DNA of 15,916 nt from an uncultured Clostridia bacterium (GCA_934454215.1 CAKSGG010000075.1:1-15916); one strand, 5' to 3'; shown: positions 1-6,286, counted from the stretch's first letter. Notes: a model not told the origin generated them from the letters alone. Numbers and translations are program-made.

Positions 1-93
1 TTAGGTATAGAGAAAGACTGGTATAGGATTATTGATGAAACCGGCGAAGACTATCTTTATCCGCCGGAGGAATTTGAGATAGTTGAAGGCTGA
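1..93 (+). CDS. 3' end of an upstream small phage protein (partial)
   Basis: An open frame runs from the window edge and stops with TGA at 91-93, giving the last 30 residues of a protein whose start is outside the window. The tail is acidic and aromatic (motifs WYRIIDE and YLYPPEEFEIVE) and resembles the C-terminus of small proteins often found next to phage portal and capsid genes in Clostridia. That similarity is from memory. The gene is followed directly by an intrinsic terminator, so it closes one transcription unit before the scaffold-capsid unit. No function can be given from this fragment. Confidence 0.6.
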   Translation, partial: LGIEKDWYRIIDETGEDYLYPPEEFEIVEG

Positions 94-121
94 CAAAATA
101 CTTTACAAATCCGAATAAATC

Positions 122-149
122 AAGAACAGTTTTACGCTGTTCTTTTTTT
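122..149 (+). terminator. Intrinsic terminator after the upstream gene
   Basis: An 8-bp perfect stem, AAGAACAG (122-129) with CTGTTCTT (137-144), has a 7-nt loop and runs into a T-tract (143-149). It lies 29 nt after the upstream stop codon, the expected place for a Rho-independent terminator. The scaffold gene follows about 90 nt later with no clear sigma-70 promoter between, so late transcription probably has to pass this site. Confidence 0.8.
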
Positions 150-190
150 ATACAAAAATTTTGTCGGTTGATTAGACGTAAAACAGTCAA

Positions 191-232
191 GCCGGGTGAC
201 GCAACCACGTAAAAAGCGTAGGCAGAAAGGAG
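191..232 (+). promoter_or_regulatory. Structured leader and RBS of the scaffold gene
   Basis: Between the terminator and the scaffold start is a GC-richer stretch that can be drawn as a small three-way junction. Outer pair: GCC (191-193) with GGC (221-223). Inner hairpins: GGT (195-197) with ACC (204-206), and ACG (207-209) with CGT (217-219). The ribosome binding site AGAAAGGAG (224-232) follows at once. The stems are only 3 bp, so the fold is weak evidence alone. The RBS is clear; a regulatory role is inference. Confidence 0.3.
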
Positions 233-236
233 CAAT

Positions 237-881
237 ATGAGAAGAGAGGACATTAAGGCAATATTTGCCGAGGCAACAGACGAACAGCTGCAAAAAATCA
301 TGAGTTTGCACGGCGCGGACGTTGAAAAGTACAAAAGTAAGGTCACGGCACTTGAAACACAGGCAGCCGAAAACAAAACAGCTTTTGACAAACTCAATAC
401 CGAATTTGAGCAATTAAAGGCTTCAAATGCAAGTGCTGAGGATTTCAAAACCAAATTTGAGCAGCTGCAGGCGGACATTGCCAAAAAAGAAGAAAATGCC
501 CGTGAGGAAAAACAAAGGGCAGAGCGTGAGGCGAACATTTTAAACCGATACAATGCCGCTGCGGTCAGCAAGGACGGCAAGCCGCTTGAATGGACGCATG
601 ATGCAATAAAAGCCGATTATCTGCAGAAATTTACCGACGCGATAGCCGACAAGGCAAACGAGGGTAAATCTGACGCAGATATTTTTTATGCGCTCACAAA
701 GGACGATGCCGCCGCATTTAAAGTACCCGGCGCTCAGACCGTATATGCAGGTGCAGGCGGTACAGGTTCGGGCGGTACACTTACCAAGGCTGATTTTTCA
801 AAAATGGGCTACAAAGAAAGAGTAAAACTGTACAACGAAAATCAATCGCTGTACGAAACATTAAACGGAGGTAATGAATAA
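237..881 (+). CDS. Phage capsid scaffolding protein, GP20-like
   Basis: This 214-aa protein has the layout of the phage minor structural protein GP20 family, internal scaffolds that guide capsid shell assembly and leave before DNA packaging. The N-terminus (MRREDIKAIFAEA) is a short helix. Residues about 25-105 are a highly charged Glu/Lys/Gln-rich coiled coil. A middle part with the LEWTHDAIKADYLQ region follows, then a Gly-rich linker near residues 172-182 (AGAGGTGSGG). The C-terminal segment (TKADFSKMGYKERVKLYNEN) is probably the capsid-binding helix. The start is supported by AGAAAGGAG 4 nt upstream. The stop overlaps the capsid start (TAATG), the usual scaffold-capsid coupling. Family is from memory of sequence style and position; role is well supported by context. 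Confidence 0.9.
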   Translation: MRREDIKAIFAEATDEQLQKIMSLHGADVEKYKSKVTALETQAAENKTAFDKLNTEFEQLKASNASAEDFKTKFEQLQADIAKKEENAREEKQRAEREANILNRYNAAAVSKDGKPLEWTHDAIKADYLQKFTDAIADKANEGKSDADIFYALTKDDAAAFKVPGAQTVYAGAGGTGSGGTLTKADFSKMGYKERVKLYNENQSLYETLNGGNE

Positions 882-1885
882 TGGCAAATCAAATTACAAA
901 ATTACAGGATTTAATCAATCCGCAGGTTATGGCTGATATGATTTCAGCCAAAATTCCGTCAAAGATTGTTGTAACACCTTTTGCAAAGGTTGACACAACC
1001 TTGCAGGGTGTACCCGGTGACACGATAACCGTTCCAAAGTATGATTACATCGGCGACGCGGTAGATGTTGCCGAGGGTGTAAACGTTGACACTAACAAGC
1101 TGACAACAACCACGGCAACGGCAACCATTAAAAAGGCGATGAAAGCGGTATCAATCACTGATGAATCCGTTCTGTCGGGCTACGGCAATCCTATCGGCGA
1201 AACAAACACGCAGCTTGCTAAATCCATTGCATCTAAAATTGATAATGACGCAATGGACGCGCTTATGGGCGCTAAGCTTGCACATGATACCGGCGCGAAG
1301 ATTTCATATACCGGCGTTGTTGATGTAATTGACATCTTCAATGAGGAAGTGAACACGCAGAAAGTAATGTTCATCAATCCTTCACAGGCTACAACGCTCA
1401 GAAAGGACGCAAACTTTATTTCAGCCGATAAATACCCCGGCAATGTTATCATGACCGGTGAGGTCGGAATGATTGCAAATACAAGAATTGTACCGACGAA
1501 AAAAGTTAAGCTTACGGCAGAGGATAAATACTTCCTCACTTCCGATGAACCGGCAGACTGGGCGACAAAATACACCTCGTATTATACAAAGAGCGGCAGC
1601 TCATACACCGCAGTCACAGGAAACAGCGCGCCGACGTGGGAAGCAAACAAATATTATTCAAAACTTGCGTCCGGCAAAGGTTACATCTGCCCGATTGTAA
1701 AGCTTACGCAGGACAGTGAAACGGAAGATGAAATGCCGGCAATTACAATTTACATGAAACGCGGCGTAAATGTTGAAACCGAAAGACATACCCTTAACAG
1801 AACAACCGATATTTCGGTTGATGAGTTCTACACCGTAGCACTTACCAACGCTGAAAAGGTTGTATTGGGTATCTTTGCGAAGTAA
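881..1885 (+). CDS. Major capsid protein, N4-gp56-like
   Basis: This 334-aa protein builds the capsid shell. The N-terminal part (motifs LQDLINPQVMADMI, PGDTITVPKYDYIG, and ATIKKAMKAVSITDE near residues 86-100) matches the N4-gp56-type capsid proteins common in Firmicutes prophages. The C-terminus (TLNRTTDISVDEFYTVAL) is also typical. ACGGAGG (865-871) lies 9 nt before the ATG, which overlaps the scaffold stop. Residues about 217-262 look like an inserted module, with a Trp-Ala-Thr-x-Tyr-x-x-Tyr-Tyr-x-Lys pattern, an AVTGNSAP turn and then ANKYYSK. This kind of unit recurs in phage surface and tail proteins and probably protrudes from the shell. Role is near certain; the insert reading is inference. 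Confidence 0.92.
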   Translation: MANQITKLQDLINPQVMADMISAKIPSKIVVTPFAKVDTTLQGVPGDTITVPKYDYIGDAVDVAEGVNVDTNKLTTTTATATIKKAMKAVSITDESVLSGYGNPIGETNTQLAKSIASKIDNDAMDALMGAKLAHDTGAKISYTGVVDVIDIFNEEVNTQKVMFINPSQATTLRKDANFISADKYPGNVIMTGEVGMIANTRIVPTKKVKLTAEDKYFLTSDEPADWATKYTSYYTKSGSSYTAVTGNSAPTWEANKYYSKLASGKGYICPIVKLTQDSETEDEMPAITIYMKRGVNVETERHTLNRTTDISVDEFYTVALTNAEKVVLGIFAK

Positions 1886-1911
1886 ATCAATCCGGAAAGG
1901 CGGTTTTTGCA

Positions 1912-2295
1912 ATGTATTTGACTTATAATGAGTATCACGCTATGGGCGGCACGTTGGAAAAGACCGCCTTTGAACGCTTATGCAGAAAAGCTGAATATAT
2001 GATAAACTCACAGGCAAACGGCAGAACGGGGGAACGTATAAGCAAGCTGACGGAGTTTCCGCAGGCAGTAAAAGACTGCACATTTGAGCTTATAACGCAC
2101 CTGTCCGGCAACAGTTTTGACGGTTCGGGTATTCAAAGCGAGAGCCAAAGCCTGGGCGGTCAGAGTGAAAGTGTTACGTATTTGCACCTGACAAAAGAGC
2201 AGAGCGAAACAGAAATAAACAATATTATTTACGGTTTCCTTTGTCCGGTTAAGATTAACGGCGTTTCAATTCTGTATTCGGGGGCATGCATATGA
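1912..2295 (+). CDS. Head-tail connector (gp6-like adaptor)
   Basis: The first gene after the capsid gene encodes 127 aa. The helical N-terminus (YLTYNEYHAMGGTLEKTAFERL, then a helix with KAEYMINSQ) is typical of gp6-like adaptor proteins that form the first ring under the portal and link it to the tail. Residues about 85-95 (SQSLGGQSESVTY) match the conserved loop before the last helices of this family. GGAAAGG (1894-1900) precedes the ATG. The last bases overlap the next gene as ATGA. Size, position and sequence style agree; no structure-level proof is possible here. Confidence 0.8.
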   Translation: MYLTYNEYHAMGGTLEKTAFERLCRKAEYMINSQANGRTGERISKLTEFPQAVKDCTFELITHLSGNSFDGSGIQSESQSLGGQSESVTYLHLTKEQSETEINNIIYGFLCPVKINGVSILYSGACI

Positions 2296-2756
2296 GCCTG
2301 AGTAAGCTTATGAATAAAACATTTACAATAATAAACCGTATACCGACATCAGACAGCAACGCGCACCCTGCGGCATATAAAAAGTATACGCTGCAGGGCT
2401 GCGATGTTCAGACAGGATTTTTTGATAAATCGTCCGGGACAACGGTGTATAAATCAAACGTGTGGACAGCATGGCTCAGCGACTGGCAGCACTACAAGCT
2501 GCCTGCATGGACAGACGGCGGTTATTATAATTTGACCGATGATGAAAAAGACGGATATTATACTGCCAATAACGGCGATTTGCTCATATTCGGGGATATT
2601 CCCGACGCCGTGCCGACAAATGAACAGGAGTTCCAAAAACTTACGGCGAAATACAAAAATACGGGAGGTTTGATAACCACGGCAAGGGCGTATATAAACT
2701 ACAAGGCGGACGGCAAGCCGTGGAAAACCAACCATATAGAGCTTATAAAGGAGTGA
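2292..2756 (+). CDS. Putative head-closure or minor capsid protein
   Basis: The protein has 154 aa from ATG 2292. An ATG two codons earlier (2286) is in frame, but 2292 forms the ATGA overlap with the previous stop and sits 7 nt from a GGGGG Shine-Dalgarno (2280-2284), whereas 2286 would leave only one base. It is aromatic and beta-rich. A central GDLLIFGDIPD and a C-terminal NYKADGKPWKTNHIELIKE fit the small phage proteins found between the adaptor and the tail terminator in Clostridia. It probably forms the head-closure ring. The function is inferred from gene order; I do not recognise a named domain with certainty. Confidence 0.65.
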   Translation: MSLSKLMNKTFTIINRIPTSDSNAHPAAYKKYTLQGCDVQTGFFDKSSGTTVYKSNVWTAWLSDWQHYKLPAWTDGGYYNLTDDEKDGYYTANNGDLLIFGDIPDAVPTNEQEFQKLTAKYKNTGGLITTARAYINYKADGKPWKTNHIELIKE

Positions 2757-2899
2757 TAACGTGAAAAATATGCGGCGCATCTCACCGCTGTTTAGGGCTT
2801 GAGGTACACGAGTACATCGTCGCCCCGCGCAGCAGCAATCTGCTTGCATCTTTTACCCGTTATAATTCGTGCCGCTTTGCGGCGGAATGGAGGATTAAT
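2757..2899 (+). other. Gap with RBS, GTG start and a frame joinable to the next gene
   Basis: Directly after the previous stop, an AAAGGAG-type site (2747-2753) lies 7 nt before GTG 2761, which begins MKNMRRISPLFRA and then meets TGA at 2798-2800. The frame one base to the right is open from 2765 without a stop through to 3400, so it joins the next gene. If one A of the A5 run (2764-2768) were skipped or absent, GTG 2761 would start one 213-codon gene beginning MKICGASHRC. Just before the next RBS is a small perfect hairpin, GCCGC-TTT-GCGGC (2871-2883). This may be a broken small gene, a frameshifted 5' part, or an unrelated leader. Confidence 0.4.
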
Positions 2900-3400
2900 G
2901 TGGCATATAATCAATATGAATTTAAAGAAGTGCTGACATTCTGCAAATTATGTCCGCATCTGGTACAATTGTGGGCGGTATCACAGTCGCTCAATGACGG
3001 TGTTACTTCGCTTGAACTGACCGACTCGACAAATCTGCTGAAAGCCGATGCCGAACCGTATGCGGACGGAAAAACAAAAATAATATTCCACCCTGTGTAT
3101 CCGTATCACAGTACATACTATTTGTCGCTGTTCCGGATTTTATATTCCGATGATACCGAATACAACACGGACATACTGGCAAAAATGGACGAAGTCTGCA
3201 AATGGTTTTTTGAAGCACAGGAAAACGGCACCGTTCCGGAACTGTCAGATGAAAAATGTATTAAGCTGGAACTTCTGACGCCGCGTGCAATCCGCAGAAT
3301 GGCATACGAGGACGAAAGCGGACGAACAGTGCAGGACTATTACATAGCCTTTCGGATACACAAAGTCAATCCGTCCAAAAGGGACGCGTTTATCGTATGA
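2900..3400 (+). CDS. Putative tail terminator or tail-completion protein
   Basis: The protein has 166 aa starting at GTG 2900, chosen because GGAGG (2889-2893) lies 6 nt upstream and the overlapping ATG at 2898 reads only 12 codons. The N-terminal helix (YEFKEVLTFCKLCPHLVQ), a middle segment with PYADGKTKIIFHPVYPY, and a beta-rich C-terminus ending in DYYIAFRIHKVNPSKRDAF suggest the class of small tail terminator proteins that cap the tail tube at the head interface. The stop overlaps the next ATG (ATGA at 3397-3400). The frame is open upstream to 2765, so the annotated 5' end is uncertain. Function rests on order and size, not on a recognised motif. Confidence 0.6.
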   Translation: MAYNQYEFKEVLTFCKLCPHLVQLWAVSQSLNDGVTSLELTDSTNLLKADAEPYADGKTKIIFHPVYPYHSTYYLSLFRILYSDDTEYNTDILAKMDEVCKWFFEAQENGTVPELSDEKCIKLELLTPRAIRRMAYEDESGRTVQDYYIAFRIHKVNPSKRDAFIV

Positions 3401-3834
3401 ATATAACAACAAGCGTCAATCTTGACATAAAGCCGGCTATGAAGGTGCTGGGCGGTGACAAGCTCGGGAAATTTGCGTCGCATGACTGGCACAGAACTGT
3501 AACGCCGTATACGCCGCACAGGGACGGAAACCTTGAAAGAAACGTTACATATAAACCGTGGGAGTTTGAGTATAACGAACCTTATGCCGCGTATATGTAC
3601 GGCGGATTTGTATATGTTGACCCAGAATACGGCGTCGGCGGTTTCCCGATAAACGGCGGAACGGCATTTTTCAGCCGAAAAGGCATAAAGAAAATCAAGT
3701 CGAAACGAGAGTTTAAATACTCAAAAGCACACAACCCCAAGGCATGCAAGGAATGGGACAAAGCCGCAATAAGGGACGGCAAAGACAAAGAGTTAGCTGA
3801 AGCAATTCAGGACTATATAAACCAAATTTTATAA
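3397..3834 (+). CDS. Minor capsid or neck protein (HK97 gp10-like / Minor_capsid_2-like)
   Basis: The 145-aa protein has features of small neck proteins of tailed phages. The segment TVTPYTPHRDGNLERNV resembles the motif at which these proteins begin their beta domain. PYAAYMYGGFVYVDPEY follows near residues 64-80. The C-terminal SKAHNPKACKEWDKAAIRDGK (about residues 108-128) is the conserved Asn-Pro-x-Ala-x-x-x-Trp-Asp-x-Ala block of this family. The start overlaps the upstream stop. In many related phages the neck gene precedes the terminator gene; if the call at 2900-3400 is right, the order here is swapped. Family recognition is fairly confident, the exact ring position less so. Confidence 0.75.
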   Translation: MNITTSVNLDIKPAMKVLGGDKLGKFASHDWHRTVTPYTPHRDGNLERNVTYKPWEFEYNEPYAAYMYGGFVYVDPEYGVGGFPINGGTAFFSRKGIKKIKSKREFKYSKAHNPKACKEWDKAAIRDGKDKELAEAIQDYINQIL

Positions 3835-3849
3835 TATGGAGGTATAACA

Positions 3850-4374
3850 ATGGGAAATTTAGTTTTAAGGTATAACAAGGTAGCATTTTACGGAGTACCC
3901 GGCACAAGCGGAGGCGACCCGACATACACGCGTATGCATGGCTTTACCGACATGTCGGAAAGCAAGAATGTTACAACCTATGACAGGAAGTATGTGGACA
4001 GAAAATCAAACGATGTTGACGTGACAGGCTATGCGCCTTCGATTTCGTTCAGCTTTGACCAAATGACAGACGATAACGTAAGCAAGGACGTTGCCGATAT
4101 TATCGATAATGAGAAAATCGGCAATGATGCGGTTCGCTCGGTAGTTGTGGTTGATTTCACGCAGTCGGTAACCGGCGGCGGATTTAAGGCATACAAACGC
4201 GATTGGTCGATTGTAGGCGACAGCGTGGGCAGCGGTACTGACGCATTTATTTATTCCGGCACATTTAATTCAAAGTCCGAACCTATTTGGGGTAAGGCGG
4301 TAGTTGCGACACCTACCGGCGGCGACAATGAAAGTGCGGAAACAATTACATTTACGGCTGATGCGGGGGAATAA
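3850..4374 (+). CDS. Major tail (tube) protein
   Basis: The 174-aa protein follows the neck genes and precedes the tail chaperone genes, the fixed place of the tail tube subunit in siphoviruses. GGAGG (3838-3842) precedes the ATG by 7 nt. The sequence is a beta-rich single domain. KNVTTYDRKYVDRKSNDVDVTGYAPS matches the usual tube-protein region, and residues about 130-160 (KAYKRDWSIVGDSVG, then IYSGTFNSKSEPIWGKA) fit the C-terminal strands. The frame ends in a G5 run followed directly by the stop (GCG GGG GAA TAA). The frame one base back continues for 29 acidic codons, listed separately. Confidence 0.85.
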   Translation: MGNLVLRYNKVAFYGVPGTSGGDPTYTRMHGFTDMSESKNVTTYDRKYVDRKSNDVDVTGYAPSISFSFDQMTDDNVSKDVADIIDNEKIGNDAVRSVVVVDFTQSVTGGGFKAYKRDWSIVGDSVGSGTDAFIYSGTFNSKSEPIWGKAVVATPTGGDNESAETITFTADAGE

Positions 4375-4460
4375 CACCGCTTTTGTCACAAACTCCGGCA
4401 ACAGACGAAAGCGGACAAAATGATGAACAGTCGGAAATAACAGAAAATTCAGACGAATAA
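4371..4460 (+). other. Possible -1 frame C-terminal extension of the tail tube protein
   Basis: From the G5 run at 4365-4369 the -1 frame gives 29 codons (ITPLLSQTPATDE, then GQNDEQSEITENSDE) to TAA at 4458-4460. It is acidic and Thr/Ser-rich with purine-rich first codon positions, as in real coding sequence. Its stop falls only 4 nt before the next gene's Shine-Dalgarno (AAGGAGG, 4465-4471), as expected of a true gene end. No canonical X-XXY-YYZ slippery heptamer is present (G GGG GAA fits only the P-site codon). It may be a programmed shift, an indel in the G run, or chance. Confidence 0.4.
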
Positions 4461-4478
4461 TTAAAAGGAGGATTTGCA

Positions 4479-4874
4479 ATGTCAACAATTTTGCATACAA
4501 TAAACAGCGAGGATTTCGCACAGGATAAAGCCGTAGAGATAAACGGCGAGGTGTTTGACCTGCCTAAGCGCACAGGCGAGCTTGACAATAAGATATCGGA
4601 AATAGAAAAGCGGCGCGTTTCAATGAAAGAATATGATTTCTTATCGGAAATTATTGAAATTATATTCGGAAAAGCAAACGCCAAGAAGATAATCAGGGAC
4701 GGCGCAAAAACAAATCTCGATTATATGGCGAAGATATATGTTGTATCGCTTGAACTGATTTATGAGGATAAAATAAAGGCGGAAAAAGAGGCGGCGGACA
4801 AGCGGCTGGAAGAAATATCACCGCTGATTGATAAACTTGACAAGGCAAGCCCGATTTTTAAGAAAATCCGATGA
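4479..4874 (+). CDS. Putative tail assembly chaperone (gpG-like)
   Basis: The 131-aa, mostly helical and charged protein sits between the tube gene and the Gp15-type gene, the slot of gpG-type tail assembly chaperones that coat the tape measure before tube growth. The N-terminal strand pair (AVEINGEVFDLPKRT, residues about 18-32) is followed by long helices (LDNKISEIEKRRVSMKEYD, and KEAADKRLEEISPLIDKLDK). AAGGAGG (4465-4471) is 7 nt upstream of the ATG. The next gene lies in the -1 frame and overlaps by ATGA, but the -1 frame has a TAA at 4859-4861 and no slippery heptamer after it, so a G/GT-type frameshift fusion is not supported. Confidence 0.65.
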   Translation: MSTILHTINSEDFAQDKAVEINGEVFDLPKRTGELDNKISEIEKRRVSMKEYDFLSEIIEIIFGKANAKKIIRDGAKTNLDYMAKIYVVSLELIYEDKIKAEKEAADKRLEEISPLIDKLDKASPIFKKIR

Positions 4875-5431
4875 ATTTGCTGGTGAATAAAGTCCCCGGT
4901 TATATCATAGCCGGGGGCAAAAAACTGTCAATAAAGACTGATTTTGCCTTATGGGTCCGATTTATTATATCATGCGAAAGCAATGACGCGGACGGCATTT
5001 TGGCGGCTATATCCGATATATTTGAGGAAATACCGCCGCAGCAGGACGAATTTATACAGGCATGTATGAATTGGCTGTTTCCTGACGGCGAAAAGGGTGA
5101 GGAAAAGGCGCCGCAAAAACAAAGCGCAATGCGGCAGATACCTTTTGATTTTGAGGTTGACGGCAATGTGATTTACTGTGAATTGTGGGAGTATTTTCCG
5201 CACTTAATGGAACGCGGTATATCATTTCATGAGGGCATAGAATTAATAAAGCTGCTTTTGCATAATGAAAATACAATGATGTGGCACAGGGCTTTTGCGC
5301 GGTGCGGCGATTTCTCGAAAATGGATAAGGAACAGCAAAAATACTGGCGGCAGCAGCGAGCGCAATATCGTATTGAAAACCGCAAAATATCCCAGGAGGA
5401 TAGGGATAAATGGCTGTATAATGCATTTTAA
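4871..5431 (+). CDS. Bacteriophage Gp15-like tail protein
   Basis: The 186-aa protein matches the Gp15 family of Firmicutes siphophages. The N-terminus reads VNKVPGYIIAGGKKLSIKTDFALWVRF. A helical middle with the acidic DIFEEIPPQQDEF follows, then a conserved FDFEVDGNVIYCEL near residues 97-110. The C-terminal helices contain HLMERGISFHEGIELIKLL and MMWHRAFARCGDFSKM. Family length is close to this. Members lie directly upstream of the tape measure gene and are thought to act with the preceding gene as tail assembly chaperones. Here the tape measure is 2.6 kb away because a non-structural cassette intervenes. The start is translationally coupled through the ATGA overlap; no strong separate RBS is seen. 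Confidence 0.85.
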   Translation: MNLLVNKVPGYIIAGGKKLSIKTDFALWVRFIISCESNDADGILAAISDIFEEIPPQQDEFIQACMNWLFPDGEKGEEKAPQKQSAMRQIPFDFEVDGNVIYCELWEYFPHLMERGISFHEGIELIKLLLHNENTMMWHRAFARCGDFSKMDKEQQKYWRQQRAQYRIENRKISQEDRDKWLYNAF

Positions 5432-5449
5432 AATATTTTCAAAATAATG

Positions 5450-5478
5450 TTGACAATGCGCATAATGCGTGCTATAAT
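5450..5478 (+). promoter_or_regulatory. Consensus sigma-70 promoter of hicAB with operator-like dyad
   Basis: TTGACA (5450-5455), 17-nt spacer, TATAAT (5473-5478): a perfect consensus promoter directly upstream of hicA. The spacer contains ATGCGCAT (5456-5463), an 8-bp self-complementary word, followed by AATGCGTG, giving an imperfect dyad between the two promoter boxes. An antitoxin bound there would block RNA polymerase, which fits autoregulation known for hicAB systems. The binding is inferred. Confidence 0.85.
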
Positions 5479-5497
5479 ATTATTAAGAGGTGAGAGA

Positions 5498-5680
5498 ATG
5501 AAATTCAAGGAACTCGAGAAAATGCTGTTAAATGACGGCTGGTCTTTAAAGGGTGCGAAAGGTTCGCATTATCAGTATATACACCCGGAGAAAAAGGGGA
5601 AGATAACAATACCGCGGCATGGCGGCGACCTTAATATAAAGACTGCAAAAACAATTTTGAAACAAGCAGGCATTGAATGA
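5498..5680 (+). CDS. hicA: HicA-type mRNA interferase toxin
   Basis: The 60-aa protein is a full-length HicA toxin, a small double-stranded-RNA-binding-like fold that cleaves mRNA when free. The diagnostic region is GAKGSHYQYIHPEKKGKITIP (residues about 19-39), with Gly-Ser-His containing the catalytic His24, then PRHGGDLNIKTAKTILKQAG, the usual C-terminal helix. An earlier in-frame ATG (5447) lies upstream of the -35 box, so the start is ATG 5498, behind AGAGGTGAG (5486-5494). The gene is first in the operon and its stop overlaps an ATG in the hicB frame. Nothing suggests it is inactive. Confidence 0.93.
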   Translation: MKFKELEKMLLNDGWSLKGAKGSHYQYIHPEKKGKITIPRHGGDLNIKTAKTILKQAGIE

Positions 5681-5724
5681 TGTCTGCCGGAAATCTCACT
5701 GAATTATTGTATGGAGGAATGCGT

Positions 5725-6129
5725 ATGTTAAAACTAATTTATCCTGCTTGCTTTTATCCGAACGATAACGGATATACCGTAACGGTACCCGACTTACCCG
5801 GCTGTATAACGGAGGGAAAAAATATTGCGGAAGCCATAGAAATGGCTGTTGATGCCGCGTCGGGGTGGATACTGGACAGTATAGAGGACGGCGAAAGCAT
5901 ACCGAAAGCAACAACCGACATATCCGGTATTCACCTTGATTATCCGGACGGCATGATTAATTTTATAGTGCTTGATATGGACAGCTACGCTGAACAGCAT
6001 GGCGAAAAAGCAGTCAGAAAAAACTGCACAATTCCGTCATGGCTTAATTTGGCGGCTGAACGTCAAAACATTAATTTTTCGGCAGTGTTGCAGCAGGCAC
6101 TGATTGAACAGTTGAATATAGGACAGTAA
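5725..6129 (+). CDS. hicB: HicB-type antitoxin with RHH DNA-binding domain
   Basis: The 134-aa protein neutralises HicA and is likely the operon's repressor. The N-terminal domain (residues 1-70) has the HicB pattern LIYPACFYPNDNGYTVTVPDLPGCITEG, a degenerate RNase H-like fold. The C-terminus (PSWLNLAAERQNINFSAVLQQALIEQL, residues about 106-132) is a ribbon-helix-helix-type DNA-binding domain. I chose ATG 5725 because GGAGG (5713-5717) lies 7 nt upstream and the HicB fold begins there. ATG 5677, overlapping the hicA stop, would add 16 unusual residues; both could be used. A terminator follows, so hicAB is a self-contained unit. Confidence 0.93.
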   Translation: MLKLIYPACFYPNDNGYTVTVPDLPGCITEGKNIAEAIEMAVDAASGWILDSIEDGESIPKATTDISGIHLDYPDGMINFIVLDMDSYAEQHGEKAVRKNCTIPSWLNLAAERQNINFSAVLQQALIEQLNIGQ

Positions 6130-6137
6130 AAGCTGAT

Positions 6138-6165
6138 AACCACGTTTAAACAAGCGTGGTTTTTT
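6138..6165 (+). terminator. Intrinsic terminator of hicAB
   Basis: AACCACG (6138-6144) pairs perfectly with CGTGGTT (6155-6161) across a 10-nt loop, and a T-run extends to 6165. It begins 8 nt after the hicB stop. This closes hicAB and would also act on tail-operon transcription coming from the left. Confidence 0.85.
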
Positions 6166-6203
6166 CTTGCATAAAAAAATTAGAAAAAATTTACAAAAAG
6201 GTA

Positions 6204-6232
6204 TTGACAATAGCGTTACGCTATGGTATAAT
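6204..6232 (+). promoter_or_regulatory. Consensus promoter with perfect palindromic operator in the spacer
   Basis: TTGACA (6204-6209), 17-nt spacer, TATAAT (6227-6232). The spacer begins with ATAGCG-TTA-CGCTAT (6210-6224), a perfect 6-bp inverted repeat between the boxes, the classic place for a repressor site. The message would start near 6239. Its leader can fold GATAC (6236-6240) with GTATC (6260-6264), enclosing GGG-AAAA-CCC (6248-6257). The RHH-type protein encoded by the third gene of this unit is the natural candidate repressor (inference). Confidence 0.85.
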
Positions 6233-6286
6233 ATAGATACAGGGTGAGGGAAAACCCGAGTATCAAAGAAAGGAGAACAAAAGCCA

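Noticed and set aside
29..580. 183-codon open frame on the minus strand over the upstream terminator and scaffold gene
   Set aside because: It overlaps the convincing scaffold gene and an intrinsic terminator, has no RBS, and its Ser/Leu/Phe-rich sequence is the typical reverse shadow of a Glu/Lys-rich coiled coil.
2871..2883. GCCGC-TTT-GCGGC hairpin as a terminator
   Set aside because: The stem is short, there is no T-run, and an RBS follows directly.
4845..4874. Lambda G/GT-type -1 frameshift joining the chaperone gene to the Gp15-type gene
   Set aside because: The second gene is in the -1 frame, but that frame has TAA at 4859-4861 and no slippery heptamer lies between it and the stop; the ATGA overlap explains expression.
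5447..5497. Longer HicA starting at ATG 5447
   Set aside because: This start lies upstream of the -35 box, so it would not be on the message; ATG 5498 has a good RBS and gives normal HicA length.
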